Source: Ensifer sp. BR816 (GTDB lineage: Bacteria; Pseudomonadota; Alphaproteobacteria; Rhizobiales; Rhizobiaceae). From it: a stretch of DNA of 64,000 bases. This document shows positions 1 through 8,856 of this stretch, piece after piece. Numbering within the stretch: position 1 is the stretch's first letter; each line of letters starts with the position of its first letter. The notes beneath the pieces were generated by a model, which searched no databases, had not been told where the DNA came from, and worked only from the letters and a program-made list of their open reading frames with translations. Both the position numbers and the translations under genes were made by a program. The stretch covers positions 3,248,604 to 3,312,603 of the forward strand of contig NZ_KB905370.1 of assembly GCF_000378985.1 (NCBI RefSeq), written 5' to 3'.

Positions 1-1902
1 CTCGACCCGGCCGCCGGCTACCTGCTGCAGAAGGCGGTCGAAGAGCGCGGCATTAAGGTCATCACCAAGGCAAACACCAAACGCGTCGTCGGCGAGGAAA
101 AGGTCGAGGGCATCGAGCTCGAGGACGGCCGGATCATCCCAGCGACGCTGGTCGTGATGGCGGTCGGCATCCGGCCGAATGCCGGCCTTGCCAAGGACGC
201 CGGGCTCGCTATCAACCGCGGCATCGTCGTCGATGCCGGCATGCAGACCTCCGACGGCGACATCATGGCGCTCGGCGAATGCGCCGAAGTCGGCGGCATG
301 GTTTACGGCCTCGTGGCGCCGCTCTACGAGATGGCGCGGGTTGCCGCCTCCCATCTCGCCGGCGACCGCAAGGCCGCCTTCGTCCACTCGGACACGCCGA
401 CCAAGCTGAAGGTCACCGGCATCAACCTCTATTCCGTCGGGGACTTCGCCGATGGCGACGGGCGCGAGGAGATCGTGCTGCGCGATGCCACCGCCGGCAT
501 CTACAAGCGGCTGGTACTCCAGCAGAACCGCATCATCGGCTCGGTTCTCTACGGCGACACCGCAGACGGCGCCTGGTTCAACGACCTGTTGAAGCGCGGC
601 ACCGACATCTCCGAAATGCGCGACACACTGATCTTCGGCCAGGCCTACCAGGGAGGAGCCCCCCTGGACCCTACGGCGGCCGTTGCAGCCTTGCCGGATG
701 ATGCGGAAATCTGCGGCTGCAACGGCGTGTGCAAGGGCAAGATCGTCACGACGATCACGTCCAAGGGCCTAACCTCGCTCGACGAGGTGCGTGCCCACAC
801 CAAGGCATCCGCCTCGTGCGGCTCCTGCACCGGCCTTGTCGAGCAGTTGATGTCGCTCACGCTTGGCGAGAGCTACAATCCGGCCGCCGTGCAGCCGATG
901 TGCAACTGCACCGAGCTCGGCCATGACGATGTGCGCCGCCTGATCAAGGCGAAGGGGCTGAAGACCATTCCCGCCGTCATGCAGGAGCTCGAGTGGAAGA
1001 CCTCCTGCGGCTGCGCCAAATGTCGCCCGGCCCTCAACTACTACCTCGTCTGCGACTGGCCGGACGAATATGCCGACGACTACCAGTCGCGCTTCATCAA
1101 CGAGCGCGTCCACGCCAACATCCAGAAGGACGGCACCTATTCGGTCGTGCCGCGCATGTGGGGTGGCGTCACGAATTCGCAGGAATTGCGCGCCATCGCC
1201 GATGTGGTCGACAAGTTCAACGTGCCGCTGGTCAAGGTCACCGGCGGCCAGCGTATCGACCTGCTCGGCATCGAGAAGGAGGACCTGCCGTCCGTCTGGG
1301 CCGATCTCGGCAAGGCCGGTTTCGTCTCGGGCCAGGCCTATGCCAAGGGCCTCCGAACCGTGAAGACCTGCGTCGGCTCCGACTGGTGTCGCTTCGGCAC
1401 CCAGGATTCGACCGGCCTCGGCATCCGTATTGAGAAATTCATGTGGGGTTCCTGGACGCCGGCCAAGTTGAAGATGGCCGTGTCCGGCTGCCCGCGAAAC
1501 TGTGCGGAAGCGACCTGCAAGGACATCGGCGTCGTCTGCGTCGACTCCGGCTTCGAGATCCACTTCGCCGGCGCCGCCGGCCTCGACATCAAGGGCACCG
1601 AGATCCTGGGGCTGGTCAAGACCGAGGACGAGGCGCTCGAACATATCGTCGCGCTGACGCAGATGTACCGCGAGCAGGCCCGCTATCTGGAGCGCATCTA
1701 CAAGTGGGCAAAGCGCATCGGCCTCGACGAGATCCGCCGGCAGATCATGGACGATGCCGAAAAGCGCAAGGGTTATTACGACCGCTTCGTCTTCAGCCAG
1801 AAATTCGCCCAGGTTGATCCCTGGTCGGAGCGCGTCTCCGGCAAGGACAAGCATGAGTTCCGGCCGATGGCGACGGTCGGATTCAATCAGGCAGCGGAAT
1901 GA
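1..1902 (+). CDS. nirB: Assimilatory nitrite reductase [NAD(P)H] large subunit, 5'-truncated
   Basis: Large subunit of the cytoplasmic siroheme nitrite reductase, which reduces nitrite to ammonium with NAD(P)H. The frame is open from base 1, so the N-terminal part of the FAD/NAD domain lies outside the window; 633 residues are visible. In order I see the end of the pyridine-nucleotide oxidoreductase domain, two BFD-type [2Fe-2S] segments (CGCNGVCKG near residue 237 and CGCAKC near residue 336), and the NIR_SIR domains. The siroheme/[4Fe-4S] ligands are in TCVGSDWC near residue 456 and SGCPRNCAEATC near residue 494. It is followed by nirD 10 bases on, so the two are an operon. Confidence 0.97.
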   Translation, partial: LDPAAGYLLQKAVEERGIKVITKANTKRVVGEEKVEGIELEDGRIIPATLVVMAVGIRPNAGLAKDAGLAINRGIVVDAGMQTSDGDIMALGECAEVGGMVYGLVAPLYEMARVAASHLAGDRKAAFVHSDTPTKLKVTGINLYSVGDFADGDGREEIVLRDATAGIYKRLVLQQNRIIGSVLYGDTADGAWFNDLLKRGTDISEMRDTLIFGQAYQGGAPLDPTAAVAALPDDAEICGCNGVCKGKIVTTITSKGLTSLDEVRAHTKASASCGSCTGLVEQLMSLTLGESYNPAAVQPMCNCTELGHDDVRRLIKAKGLKTIPAVMQELEWKTSCGCAKCRPALNYYLVCDWPDEYADDYQSRFINERVHANIQKDGTYSVVPRMWGGVTNSQELRAIADVVDKFNVPLVKVTGGQRIDLLGIEKEDLPSVWADLGKAGFVSGQAYAKGLRTVKTCVGSDWCRFGTQDSTGLGIRIEKFMWGSWTPAKLKMAVSGCPRNCAEATCKDIGVVCVDSGFEIHFAGAAGLDIKGTEILGLVKTEDEALEHIVALTQMYREQARYLERIYKWAKRIGLDEIRRQIMDDAEKRKGYYDRFVFSQKFAQVDPWSERVSGKDKHEFRPMATVGFNQAAE

Positions 1903-1912
1903 GGTGATGACA

Positions 1913-2245
1913 ATGAACTGGATTGCTATTGGCGACATCAGCGACATTCCACTGCGCGGGGCCCGTTGCGTCAAAACACCGATCGGTAAGGTCGCCGTCT
2001 TTCGGACTGCCGAGAACGAAGTTTTCGCAATCGAGGATCACTGCCCGCACAAGGGCGGGCCGCTGAGCCAGGGCATCGTCCACGGCACCGCGGTCACCTG
2101 CCCACTGCACAATTGGGTGATCTCGCTGGAGACCGGCAAGGCGCTCGGCGCCGACGAAGGCGCGGTACGAACCATCCCGGTCAGGAACGACAATGGCGCG
2201 CTCTCCATCGCGCTGGAAAACCTGACGCTGGCCGCCGCGGAGTAG
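1913..2245 (+). CDS. nirD: Nitrite reductase small subunit (Rieske-fold)
   Basis: Small subunit of assimilatory nitrite reductase, 110 residues. I chose ATG 1913 because GAGG at 1901-1904 stands eight bases before it; an in-frame ATG at 1907 is too close. Both Rieske ligand pairs are intact: CPH (in CPHKGG) and CPLH (in CPLHNW). NirD proteins of the enterobacterial kind have lost these ligands, so this one probably still carries a [2Fe-2S] cluster. It sits between nirB and narB with gaps of 10 and 2 bases. Confidence 0.95.
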   Translation: MNWIAIGDISDIPLRGARCVKTPIGKVAVFRTAENEVFAIEDHCPHKGGPLSQGIVHGTAVTCPLHNWVISLETGKALGADEGAVRTIPVRNDNGALSIALENLTLAAAE

Positions 2246-2247
2246 AC

Positions 2248-4905
2248 ATGGCGCACGAGGTCAAGACCACCTGTCCCTATTGCGGCGTCGGCTGCGGCGT
2301 CATCGCCCGTGTGGATGGTGACGGTGCGGTCAGCGTCAAGGGCGATCCCGAGCATCCGGCCAATTTCGGCCGGCTCTGCTCGAAGGGCTCGGCACTCGCC
2401 GAGACTCTCGATCTCGACGGCCGCCTCCTCCATCCGGAGATCGGCGGTCGCCGGGTGGAATGGGACGAGGCGCTTGATCTCGTGGCCGCACGGTTCTCGC
2501 AAGCGATCGCCGAGCATGGGCCGGATTCGGTTGCCTTCTATGTGTCGGGGCAATTGCTGACCGAGGATTATTACGTCGCCAACAAGCTGATGAAGGGCTT
2601 CATCGGCTCGGCCAATATCGATACCAATTCGCGGCTCTGCATGTCCTCTTCGGTCGCCGGTCACCGGCGCGCCTTCGGCGCCGATACGGTCCCGGGCACC
2701 TACGAGGACCTTGAACTCGCCGATCTCGTGATCTTGACCGGGTCCAACATGGCCTGGTGCCATCCGGTTCTCTACCAGCGCCTTGCGGCGGCCAAGGCCA
2801 ACCGGCCGGAGATGAAGGTCGTTGTCATCGATCCCCGCCGGACGATGACGGCCGACATCGCTGACATGCACCTGGCGATCGCGCCGGATGGCGACGTGGC
2901 GCTCTTCAACGGCCTGCTTGCCCATCTCGCAGAGAGCGGCGCCATCGCCCACGACTACGTATCGGCCAATACCACCGGCTTCGCGGACGCCGTTCAGGCT
3001 GCCGGGGCGCTCGATCTCGCTGCCGTATCGGACGCATCCGGCCTTGCACACAAGCAGTTGCGCGATTTCTTCCGGCTGTTCGAAGCGACCGAAAAGGTCG
3101 TGACCTGCTATAGCCAGGGCGTCAACCAATCCTCCGCCGGTACCGACAAGGTCAACGCCATCCTCAATTGCCACCTCGCCACCGGACGCATCGGCCGACC
3201 GGGCATGGGCCCGTTCTCGCTGACCGGCCAGCCCAATGCGATGGGTGGCCGCGAAGTCGGCGGGCTGGCGAACATGCTTGCCGCCCACTTGGATATCGAC
3301 AAGGCGGTCGACCGCGATCTGGTGCGCCGCTTCTGGGGCGCGCCGAGCATCGCCGCGAAGCAGGGCCACAAGGCGGTGGACATGTTCCGCGCCGTTGCCG
3401 ACGGGCGCATCAAGGCGCTGTGGATCATGGCGACGAATCCGGTCGTCTCCCTGCCCGACGCGGATACGGTCGAAGCGGCAATCAAGGCCTGTCCTTTCGT
3501 CGTCGTCTCCGAAATGCAGCGACAGACCGATACGGCCCGCCACGCCCATGTGGCTCTCCCGTCGCTCGGCTGGGGCGAAAAGGACGGCACGGTGACCAAC
3601 TCAGAGCGGCGCGTCTCGCGCCAGCGCGCCTTTCTTGCAGCTCCGGGCGAAGCACGCGCCGACTGGTGGCAGCTCGCCGAGGTCGCGCGACGGATGGGCT
3701 TCAAGGGGGGCTTCAACTACGCGTCGCAGTCCGAGATCTTTGCCGAGCATGCCGCCCTGTCCGGCTTCGAGAATGACGGCCGCCGCGACTTCGACATCAG
3801 CGCCCATGCGGCGATCGACCGGACGGCCTACGACGACCTCGCGCCTTTCCAGTGGCCGCAGCCGAAAGGTACCGCGCCTCAGGTGAGGCGCTTCTTCGCC
3901 GAGGGCGGGTTCTATCATCCGGATGGCCGCGCTCGCTTCGTCGCCGTAAAGACGCAGCAGGCGCGCCGCGTCAGTGAGGCCTTTCCCTATACCCTCAATA
4001 CCGGCCGGGTGCGCGACCACTGGCACACGATGACCCGCACCGGCAAGAGCGCGCGGCTTTCCAGCCATCTCGCCGAACCCTTCGTCGAAATCCATCCGCG
4101 CGATGCGCAAAAGATCGGCGTCTCTATCGCCGATCTTGTCATGCTCGAAAGCCCACATGGCGCGGCGATCGTACGGGCGCTCGTCACCGAGCGGCAGGCC
4201 GAAGGCAATCTCTTCGTGCCGATGCACTGGAACGATCAATTCGCCTCCAAGGCGCGGATCGACGCGCTGGTCGCGCCGGTCACCGATCCGGTCTCCGGTC
4301 AGCCAGCTTCGAAGAACGTCGCCGTTCGGGCGAAGCGTTTCGCCGCCAAGACCTACGGCTTCGCCGTCTCGACCGGAAAGCCCGAGGGGCTCGATGCCGC
4401 CTATTGGGCGATCGCCGCGGCCGAAGGCGGATGGCGGATGGAACTCGCCTTCACCGACATGGACGGAGACTGGATCGACTGGTGCCGGCAGGCCTTCTCC
4501 ATTCCTGCCGACATCGATCCAATCGGCTATACGGACCGGACTTCGGGCGAGCTCCGCCTTGCCTTCTTCGACGGCGACAGGCTGCTTGCGGCGCTCTTCC
4601 TCTCGCCCCGGCCGGTCGCCGTGGCGCGAAACTGGGCGGTTTCGCAGCTTGGCGTCTCGCACGCCAATCTCAGCAAGCGCTTCGCCATGGCCGCCGGCCG
4701 CCCCGGTGCCGATAAGCCCGACCCGGGCGCAACCGTCTGTTCCTGCTTCAGCGTCGGCGTCAACCAGATCACCGCCGCCATCCGCGAAGGCTGTCACAGC
4801 ATCGAAGCCGTCGGCGAGAAGACCAGCGCCGGAACCAATTGCGGCTCTTGCCGCTCCGAAATCAGGGGGATCATCCATGCATGCCTTGCCGCCGCTGCCG
4901 AATGA
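2248..4905 (+). CDS. narB: Assimilatory nitrate reductase catalytic subunit
   Basis: Cytoplasmic molybdopterin nitrate reductase (NasA/NarB family, 885 residues) that makes the nitrite used by NirBD. The N-terminal [4Fe-4S] motif is CPYCGVGCGV near residues 9-18, with the fourth Cys in GRLCSKG. Then come the molybdopterin oxidoreductase domain, a molydopterin dinucleotide-binding domain (about residues 570-690), and a C-terminal BFD-like [2Fe-2S] domain (CSCFSVGVNQI and NCGSCRSEIRG). The extra BFD domain is typical of NAD(P)H- or flavoprotein-fed assimilatory enzymes. It starts two bases after nirD and overlaps cysG by 29 bases. No separate electron-transfer subunit gene is seen here. Confidence 0.95.
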   Translation: MAHEVKTTCPYCGVGCGVIARVDGDGAVSVKGDPEHPANFGRLCSKGSALAETLDLDGRLLHPEIGGRRVEWDEALDLVAARFSQAIAEHGPDSVAFYVSGQLLTEDYYVANKLMKGFIGSANIDTNSRLCMSSSVAGHRRAFGADTVPGTYEDLELADLVILTGSNMAWCHPVLYQRLAAAKANRPEMKVVVIDPRRTMTADIADMHLAIAPDGDVALFNGLLAHLAESGAIAHDYVSANTTGFADAVQAAGALDLAAVSDASGLAHKQLRDFFRLFEATEKVVTCYSQGVNQSSAGTDKVNAILNCHLATGRIGRPGMGPFSLTGQPNAMGGREVGGLANMLAAHLDIDKAVDRDLVRRFWGAPSIAAKQGHKAVDMFRAVADGRIKALWIMATNPVVSLPDADTVEAAIKACPFVVVSEMQRQTDTARHAHVALPSLGWGEKDGTVTNSERRVSRQRAFLAAPGEARADWWQLAEVARRMGFKGGFNYASQSEIFAEHAALSGFENDGRRDFDISAHAAIDRTAYDDLAPFQWPQPKGTAPQVRRFFAEGGFYHPDGRARFVAVKTQQARRVSEAFPYTLNTGRVRDHWHTMTRTGKSARLSSHLAEPFVEIHPRDAQKIGVSIADLVMLESPHGAAIVRALVTERQAEGNLFVPMHWNDQFASKARIDALVAPVTDPVSGQPASKNVAVRAKRFAAKTYGFAVSTGKPEGLDAAYWAIAAAEGGWRMELAFTDMDGDWIDWCRQAFSIPADIDPIGYTDRTSGELRLAFFDGDRLLAALFLSPRPVAVARNWAVSQLGVSHANLSKRFAMAAGRPGADKPDPGATVCSCFSVGVNQITAAIREGCHSIEAVGEKTSAGTNCGSCRSEIRGIIHACLAAAAE

Positions 4906-6031
4906 TCGGGCCTCGAAGCCGCAGCGCGTCGCAGCGCTCGCGACGCTGCCGCTCTTCTGGACGCTGAAAGGCAAGCGCGTCGTCGTTGCCGGCGGCAGCG
5001 ACGGCGCCGCCTGGAAGGCCGAGCTCCTGGCGGCCTGCGGCGCCGAGGTCCATGTCCATGCACTGCAGACGGAACTCGGCGACGGTTTTCTCGACCTGTT
5101 CGCGCGCGGCGCGGCGGATAATGGCGGTTCCTTCGTACATCACGATCAGCCCTGGCACGACGGCATTTTCGGCGATGCGGCGCTGGCGATCGCCGACTGT
5201 GACGACGATCTCGAGGCCGACGCCTTCTTCACCGCGGCGCGCTTGGCCGGGGTTCCCGTCAACGTCATCGACAAGCCGCACTTCTGCCAGTTCCAGTTCG
5301 GCTCGATCGTCAATCGCTCGCCCGTGGTCGTGGCGATCTCGACGGACGGGGCGGCACCGATCCTGGCGCAGGCCATCCGCCGCCGCATCGAGGCCCTGTT
5401 GCCGCCGGCGATCAAGAATTGGGCGGGGATCGCACAGGCGATCCGCGATCGCGTGAATGCGCGCCTGCAACCGGGTGCTCAGCGCCGCACCTTCTGGGAA
5501 CGTTTCGTCGATCGCGCTTTTGTGGACACACCGGAGGAGGGTGTTGAGGCGCGGCTGATGGTGGAGTTGGATCGTCTGGCGACGCCCCGCCCCGCCATCG
5601 GCCGCGTCACCATCGTCGGGGCCGGTCCGGGCGATGCGGAACTCTTAACGCTGAAAGCGGTCCGCGCCCTGCAGGCCGCCGACGTCATCCTCTACGATGA
5701 ACGGATTTCCAACGATGTTCTGGAACTCGCGCGGCGCGAAGCCAAGCGAATCCTCGTCAACCTGCCGGGCCAGGACGGCGGCGCGTCGATAGGCGCTCTG
5801 GCGAGGGCCGGAAAACGCGTCGTGCGCCTCCAGGCCGGAGATGCGGTCGCCAGTGCCGCCGCGCAGGAAGAAGCTGCATGGCTCGGCGAACTCGGCATTC
5901 CCGTAGAGATCATACCGGGTGTCTCCGTCCGCCGTTACCGGGGTGCATGGGAGAGCGACGACACCAAGGCGGTCATTGTCGCCGGCCGGGCCGAACAGGC
6001 CAGTGAGCGCCTTCGCATCGCCGGCCATTGA
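4877..6031 (+). CDS. cysG: Siroheme synthase-like protein with degenerate, truncated methyltransferase half
   Basis: 384 residues, starting inside the end of narB (29-base overlap), so it is translated with the nitrate operon that needs siroheme. Residues about 28-240 match the CysG N-terminal module (precorrin-2 dehydrogenase/sirohydrochlorin ferrochelatase), with VIDKPHFCQFQFGSIVNRSP resembling the family core. From about residue 246 a uroporphyrinogen-III methyltransferase domain begins (GRVTIVGAGPGDAELLTLKA), but the usual GGDPFVFGRG-type loop is replaced by AGDAVASAAAQEE. The protein stops soon after IIPGVS, so roughly the last 100 residues of that domain are missing. I infer that only the N-terminal activities, if any, remain and that a second methyltransferase elsewhere supplies precorrin-2. 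Confidence 0.85.
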   Translation: MHALPPLPNDRASKPQRVAALATLPLFWTLKGKRVVVAGGSDGAAWKAELLAACGAEVHVHALQTELGDGFLDLFARGAADNGGSFVHHDQPWHDGIFGDAALAIADCDDDLEADAFFTAARLAGVPVNVIDKPHFCQFQFGSIVNRSPVVVAISTDGAAPILAQAIRRRIEALLPPAIKNWAGIAQAIRDRVNARLQPGAQRRTFWERFVDRAFVDTPEEGVEARLMVELDRLATPRPAIGRVTIVGAGPGDAELLTLKAVRALQAADVILYDERISNDVLELARREAKRILVNLPGQDGGASIGALARAGKRVVRLQAGDAVASAAAQEEAAWLGELGIPVEIIPGVSVRRYRGAWESDDTKAVIVAGRAEQASERLRIAGH

Positions 6032-6087
6032 GGCTGTTTCCGGTGCCGCGACTGGCAACGTCCACCCGCTGCCGATCCATCAAACGA

Positions 6088-6561
6088 TCAGCCTGACGAT
6101 TCTGCGTCGCATCGGGCTTGCAGGCGATCGATGAACGGCCTCTGGGCAGCATTGATCTTTTCCCGCGCATCATCGAGCGAGAACCATTCGGCGCGGTCAA
6201 CCTCAGGGAAGGATTGCATGCGCCCGCTTTTCGGCGGCCACTCCATCTCGAACAGGTTGCTGCGAATGCTGGCGATGTCGAATTCGCTTTCGCCGGCAAA
6301 GGCGGTGATCAGCTTGCCGCTTTTCAGGCGCTCCTCGCCAAGCGGTTCCAACTGCCCCGTCACGGCGATGCCGGTCTCCTCGAGGAACTCGCGGCGCGCC
6401 GCCGCTTCCGGCTCCTCGCCGTCATCGTATTCGCCTTTCGGGATCGACCAGGCGCCGAGATCCCTGTTGCTCCAGAACGGTCCACCGGGATGAACGAGCA
6501 GGATGAGGAGCGCACCCGCTTCGTATTTGTAGAGCAGAATGCCCGCGCTTTTCTTCGGCAT
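6088..6561 (-). CDS. NUDIX hydrolase
   Basis: 157-residue NUDIX-fold pyrophosphohydrolase. The Nudix box is complete: G, five residues, E, seven residues, then REFLEETGI, about residues 40-62. The start ATG at 6561 is preceded by GGAGGG seven bases upstream; a longer reading back to 6663 has no ribosome site and runs under the adjacent promoter area. The N-terminal MPKKSAGILLY and the WSNRD/WSIPKGE features resemble the group that includes diadenosine polyphosphate hydrolases and phosphohistidine-phosphatase-linked NUDIX proteins, but the substrate cannot be read from the sequence. It converges on the end of the nitrate operon. Confidence 0.88.
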   Translation of the reverse strand: MPKKSAGILLYKYEAGALLILLVHPGGPFWSNRDLGAWSIPKGEYDDGEEPEAAARREFLEETGIAVTGQLEPLGEERLKSGKLITAFAGESEFDIASIRSNLFEMEWPPKSGRMQSFPEVDRAEWFSLDDAREKINAAQRPFIDRLQARCDAESSG

Positions 6562-6687
6562 CTGCGATCCCTCCGATAGGCCCGCCCCCGGCCTCGACCT
6601 TGATGGCCAGGGCAGGATATCATCGAAGCAACCAGCTTCGGATGAAAGTCCGCAGCACGACATGTCTTTTCAACCGGGCCGACAGCC

Positions 6688-7671
6688 ATGCGCGCGATGG
6701 TTCTCGAAGAAATCGGCAAGCCGCTGGTGGCGGTCGATCGGCCTCTGCCACAGCCACGGCCCGGCCAATTGCGACTGAGGGTTGAGGCCTGCGCCGTGTG
6801 CCGTACGGACCTGCACGTGGTCGATGGGGACCTGCCGCTGCCGAAGCTGCCGCTCGTTCCCGGCCACGAGATCGTTGGCATCGTCGAGGCAGTCGGCGCT
6901 GTGGTGGACCCTGCCAGGATTGGTCGGCGTGTCGGCGTGCCGTGGCTCGGCCACACCTGTCGGACGTGCTTCTACTGCCGCTCGAACGCAGAAAACCTCT
7001 GCGATGACCCATTGTTCACCGGCTATACGCGCGACGGCGGCTTTGCCACGCATGTCGTCGCAGATTCCGACTACGCTTTCGATCTCGACCCGGTCGGCAA
7101 TCCAGTAGCACTCGCGCCCTTGCTTTGCGCCGGCCTTATCGGCTGGCGCTCGCTGAAGCGCGCGGGCGACGGCCGGAACATCGGCATCTACGGCTTTGGC
7201 GCCGCCGCGCATATCATCACACAGGTCTGCCTGTGGCAGGGAAGGAAAGTCTACGCCTTCACACGGCCAGCAGACAGGGCGGCACAGGACTTCGCCCTTG
7301 AACTCGGCGCCGCGTGGGCGGGCGCCTCGGACGAAGCACCGCCGCAACCACTGGATGCGGCGATCATCTTCGCCCCGGTTGGAGATCTCGTCCCGGCGGC
7401 ACTGAAGGCGGTGCGCAAGGGCGGACGTGTCGTCTGCGGCGGCATCCATATGAGCGACCTTCCCGCCATGCCCTATGCGGTGCTGTGGGGCGAGCGCGAG
7501 CTCCTTTCGGTCGCAAACCTGACGCGCCAGGACGCGCGCGAGTTCCTCGCGATCGCCGCCGAGGCAGGCGTGCACACCCGGACGACGGTCTATCCGGTCG
7601 ACAAGGCAAATGTAGCGCTCGATGACCTTCGCGCCGGCCGGTTGACCGGCGCTGCCGTGCTGGTGCCGTAA
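6688..7671 (+). CDS. Zinc-dependent alcohol dehydrogenase family protein
   Basis: 327-residue medium-chain dehydrogenase/reductase. Catalytic zinc ligands are in CAVCRTDLHVVDGDL and GHEIVG. The structural zinc site is the four-Cys TCRTCFYCRSNAENLC near residues 91-106, and the Rossmann stretch is IGIYGFGAAAHI near residue 170. This is the short alcohol dehydrogenase class with a shortened C-terminus, usually NAD(P)-dependent; the substrate is unknown. It lies divergent from the NUDIX gene and converges, seven bases apart, on the PPOX-fold gene. Confidence 0.88.
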   Translation: MRAMVLEEIGKPLVAVDRPLPQPRPGQLRLRVEACAVCRTDLHVVDGDLPLPKLPLVPGHEIVGIVEAVGAVVDPARIGRRVGVPWLGHTCRTCFYCRSNAENLCDDPLFTGYTRDGGFATHVVADSDYAFDLDPVGNPVALAPLLCAGLIGWRSLKRAGDGRNIGIYGFGAAAHIITQVCLWQGRKVYAFTRPADRAAQDFALELGAAWAGASDEAPPQPLDAAIIFAPVGDLVPAALKAVRKGGRVVCGGIHMSDLPAMPYAVLWGERELLSVANLTRQDAREFLAIAAEAGVHTRTTVYPVDKANVALDDLRAGRLTGAAVLVP

Positions 7672-7678
7672 GCCTGCG

Positions 7679-8152
7679 TTACGAGAGACGCGCGGCGCGG
7701 AGGTCTTCTGCCACGGCGGCACGCCCCGTCATCTCGTCGACGCAGATGCAATAAAAGAGGTGCGGCGAAGCGCGGAGCGTTTCCTGGGGCGCCGGCTTCA
7801 ATCCTCCGGGCTCCCACCAGTTGATGTGGTCCTGGAGGAGCGACCAGGCGTGCAGGCGTTCGTGATGCCATTGCGCCGTCTCCGGAAGCTCCTGATACTG
7901 CCCGTACAGGAGCACGCTCTTCCATTGGTCGTTGCCTGAAAATGCATCGATCTGCACGCAGACATGCGGATTCGCGCGCATCCAGTCGATCTTCCGGCCC
8001 GGCATGGAGAAGCTGTAGAGGCGACGGCCGGCATAGGCATAATGGATCGGCACGACGTAGGGCCGGCCGTCCTTCGAACAGGCAAGCCTGGCGAGCCGCG
8101 CAGACGCGACGACGGCGGTGCACTCCTGCTCCGTCATTTCCCTGATGAGCAT
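7679..8152 (-). CDS. Pyridoxamine 5'-phosphate oxidase-fold (NimA-like) flavin/heme-binding protein
   Basis: 157 residues with the split-barrel flavin-binding fold: CSKDGRPYVVPIHYAY near residue 27, SMPGRKIDWMRANPHV near residue 49, and a conserved YGQYQELPE strand. The family includes NimA-type nitroimidazole-resistance proteins and small FMN- or heme-binding oxidoreductases. The start is ATG 8152; the TTG three bases upstream is less likely. An FNR/FixK-type box (8216-8229) is centred about 41 bases before a transcription start that would lie near 8181, giving a short leader. I infer expression under low oxygen. Confidence 0.85.
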   Translation of the reverse strand: MLIREMTEQECTAVVASARLARLACSKDGRPYVVPIHYAYAGRRLYSFSMPGRKIDWMRANPHVCVQIDAFSGNDQWKSVLLYGQYQELPETAQWHHERLHAWSLLQDHINWWEPGGLKPAPQETLRASPHLFYCICVDEMTGRAAVAEDLRAARLS

Positions 8153-8215
8153 CAATCAATCCCTTCATCAAGCGGTCCAAATACTCTAGTCTATGCCCGA
8201 GCGACCCGACGGATC

Positions 8216-8229
8216 TTGACCGAGGTCAA
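8216..8229 (-). promoter_or_regulatory. FNR/FixK-type box upstream of the PPOX-fold gene
   Basis: TTGACCGAGGTCAA is a perfect TTGAC-N4-GTCAA palindrome, the form bound by FixK/FNR-type activators in rhizobia. Its centre (8222.5) is 70 bases from the start at 8152, which fits an activator at -41.5 with a leader of about 29 bases. Confidence 0.65.
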
Positions 8230-8262
8230 GGCAGGAGATGTGCTGCGGCGACGGCCGTGCGA

Positions 8263-8276
8263 TTGATGCGGATCAA
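8263..8276 (+). promoter_or_regulatory. FNR/FixK-type box upstream of the phasin-like gene
   Basis: TTGATGCGGATCAA is an exact match to the classical anaerobox TTGAT-N4-ATCAA. It lies in the same divergent region as the box at 8216 and faces the phasin-like gene. An activator at -41.5 would place the transcript start near 8311, with a leader of about 130 bases to ATG 8442. Confidence 0.7.
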
Positions 8277-8441
8277 TGATCGCACGGACCGGCCATCTTA
8301 GCCTGGCACCCAGGAGACACCGCTATTCCGCGCGCCCCGCAGACGGCGCCCGCAATGTTCCGAACGACCCGATAAGTCGTCATGCATGAGTTTTGGCTGC
8401 CGATGAGTCAGCGAGATGCTGCAGAAAAAGGAGGTTCTGCG

Positions 8442-8831
8442 ATGGCGAAGAAAATACCCGATACTCTTGCACCCGCGACCTGGCCGCGGTGGCCGGCGGG
8501 GCCCGAAGGGCAATCGCTGATGCTTTCGGCGGCGCGCTTCCAGGCTGACATGCTGCAAACGGCCCTGCGTGGACAGATCGAGGCGCTCAGCTTCATGAAG
8601 AACCGCAGCGAACAGCATCTGCAGCTCTGGGAGGATCTGCTCGCGTCGGACTATGCGCGCGACGGCTTCGACCTTTATTGCGCCTTCTGGCGCAATGCCT
8701 TCCAGGATTATGCCGAGGAAGCGGAGCGTTTCACGCAAATCGGCGCGGACCTTGCAACCCAGACGGCGAAGCGCGTCAGCGAGGAACAGGAAGAATTCAC
8801 CGGCAAAGTCGCGCGGCAGATTGCCATGTGA
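8442..8831 (+). CDS. Phasin-like small helical protein
   Basis: 129 residues, largely helical, with the middle (SAARFQADMLQTALRGQIEA) and C-terminus (AKRVSEEQEEFTGKVARQI) resembling phasin-type polyhydroxyalkanoate-granule proteins. I chose ATG 8442 because AAGGAGG at 8428-8434 stands seven bases before it. Upstream in-frame ATGs at 8382 and 8403 have no ribosome site. The anaerobox at 8263 suggests low-oxygen induction, which would fit carbon storage under microoxic conditions. No hydrophobic export signal is seen. Family assignment is by resemblance only. Confidence 0.7.
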   Translation: MAKKIPDTLAPATWPRWPAGPEGQSLMLSAARFQADMLQTALRGQIEALSFMKNRSEQHLQLWEDLLASDYARDGFDLYCAFWRNAFQDYAEEAERFTQIGADLATQTAKRVSEEQEEFTGKVARQIAM

Positions 8832-8856
8832 CCCGACCTATCTTTCCCCGTAGACG

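Noticed and set aside
769-1974. A 401-codon open frame antisense to nirB
   Set aside because: Shadow of a well-conserved gene; no ribosome site or domain.
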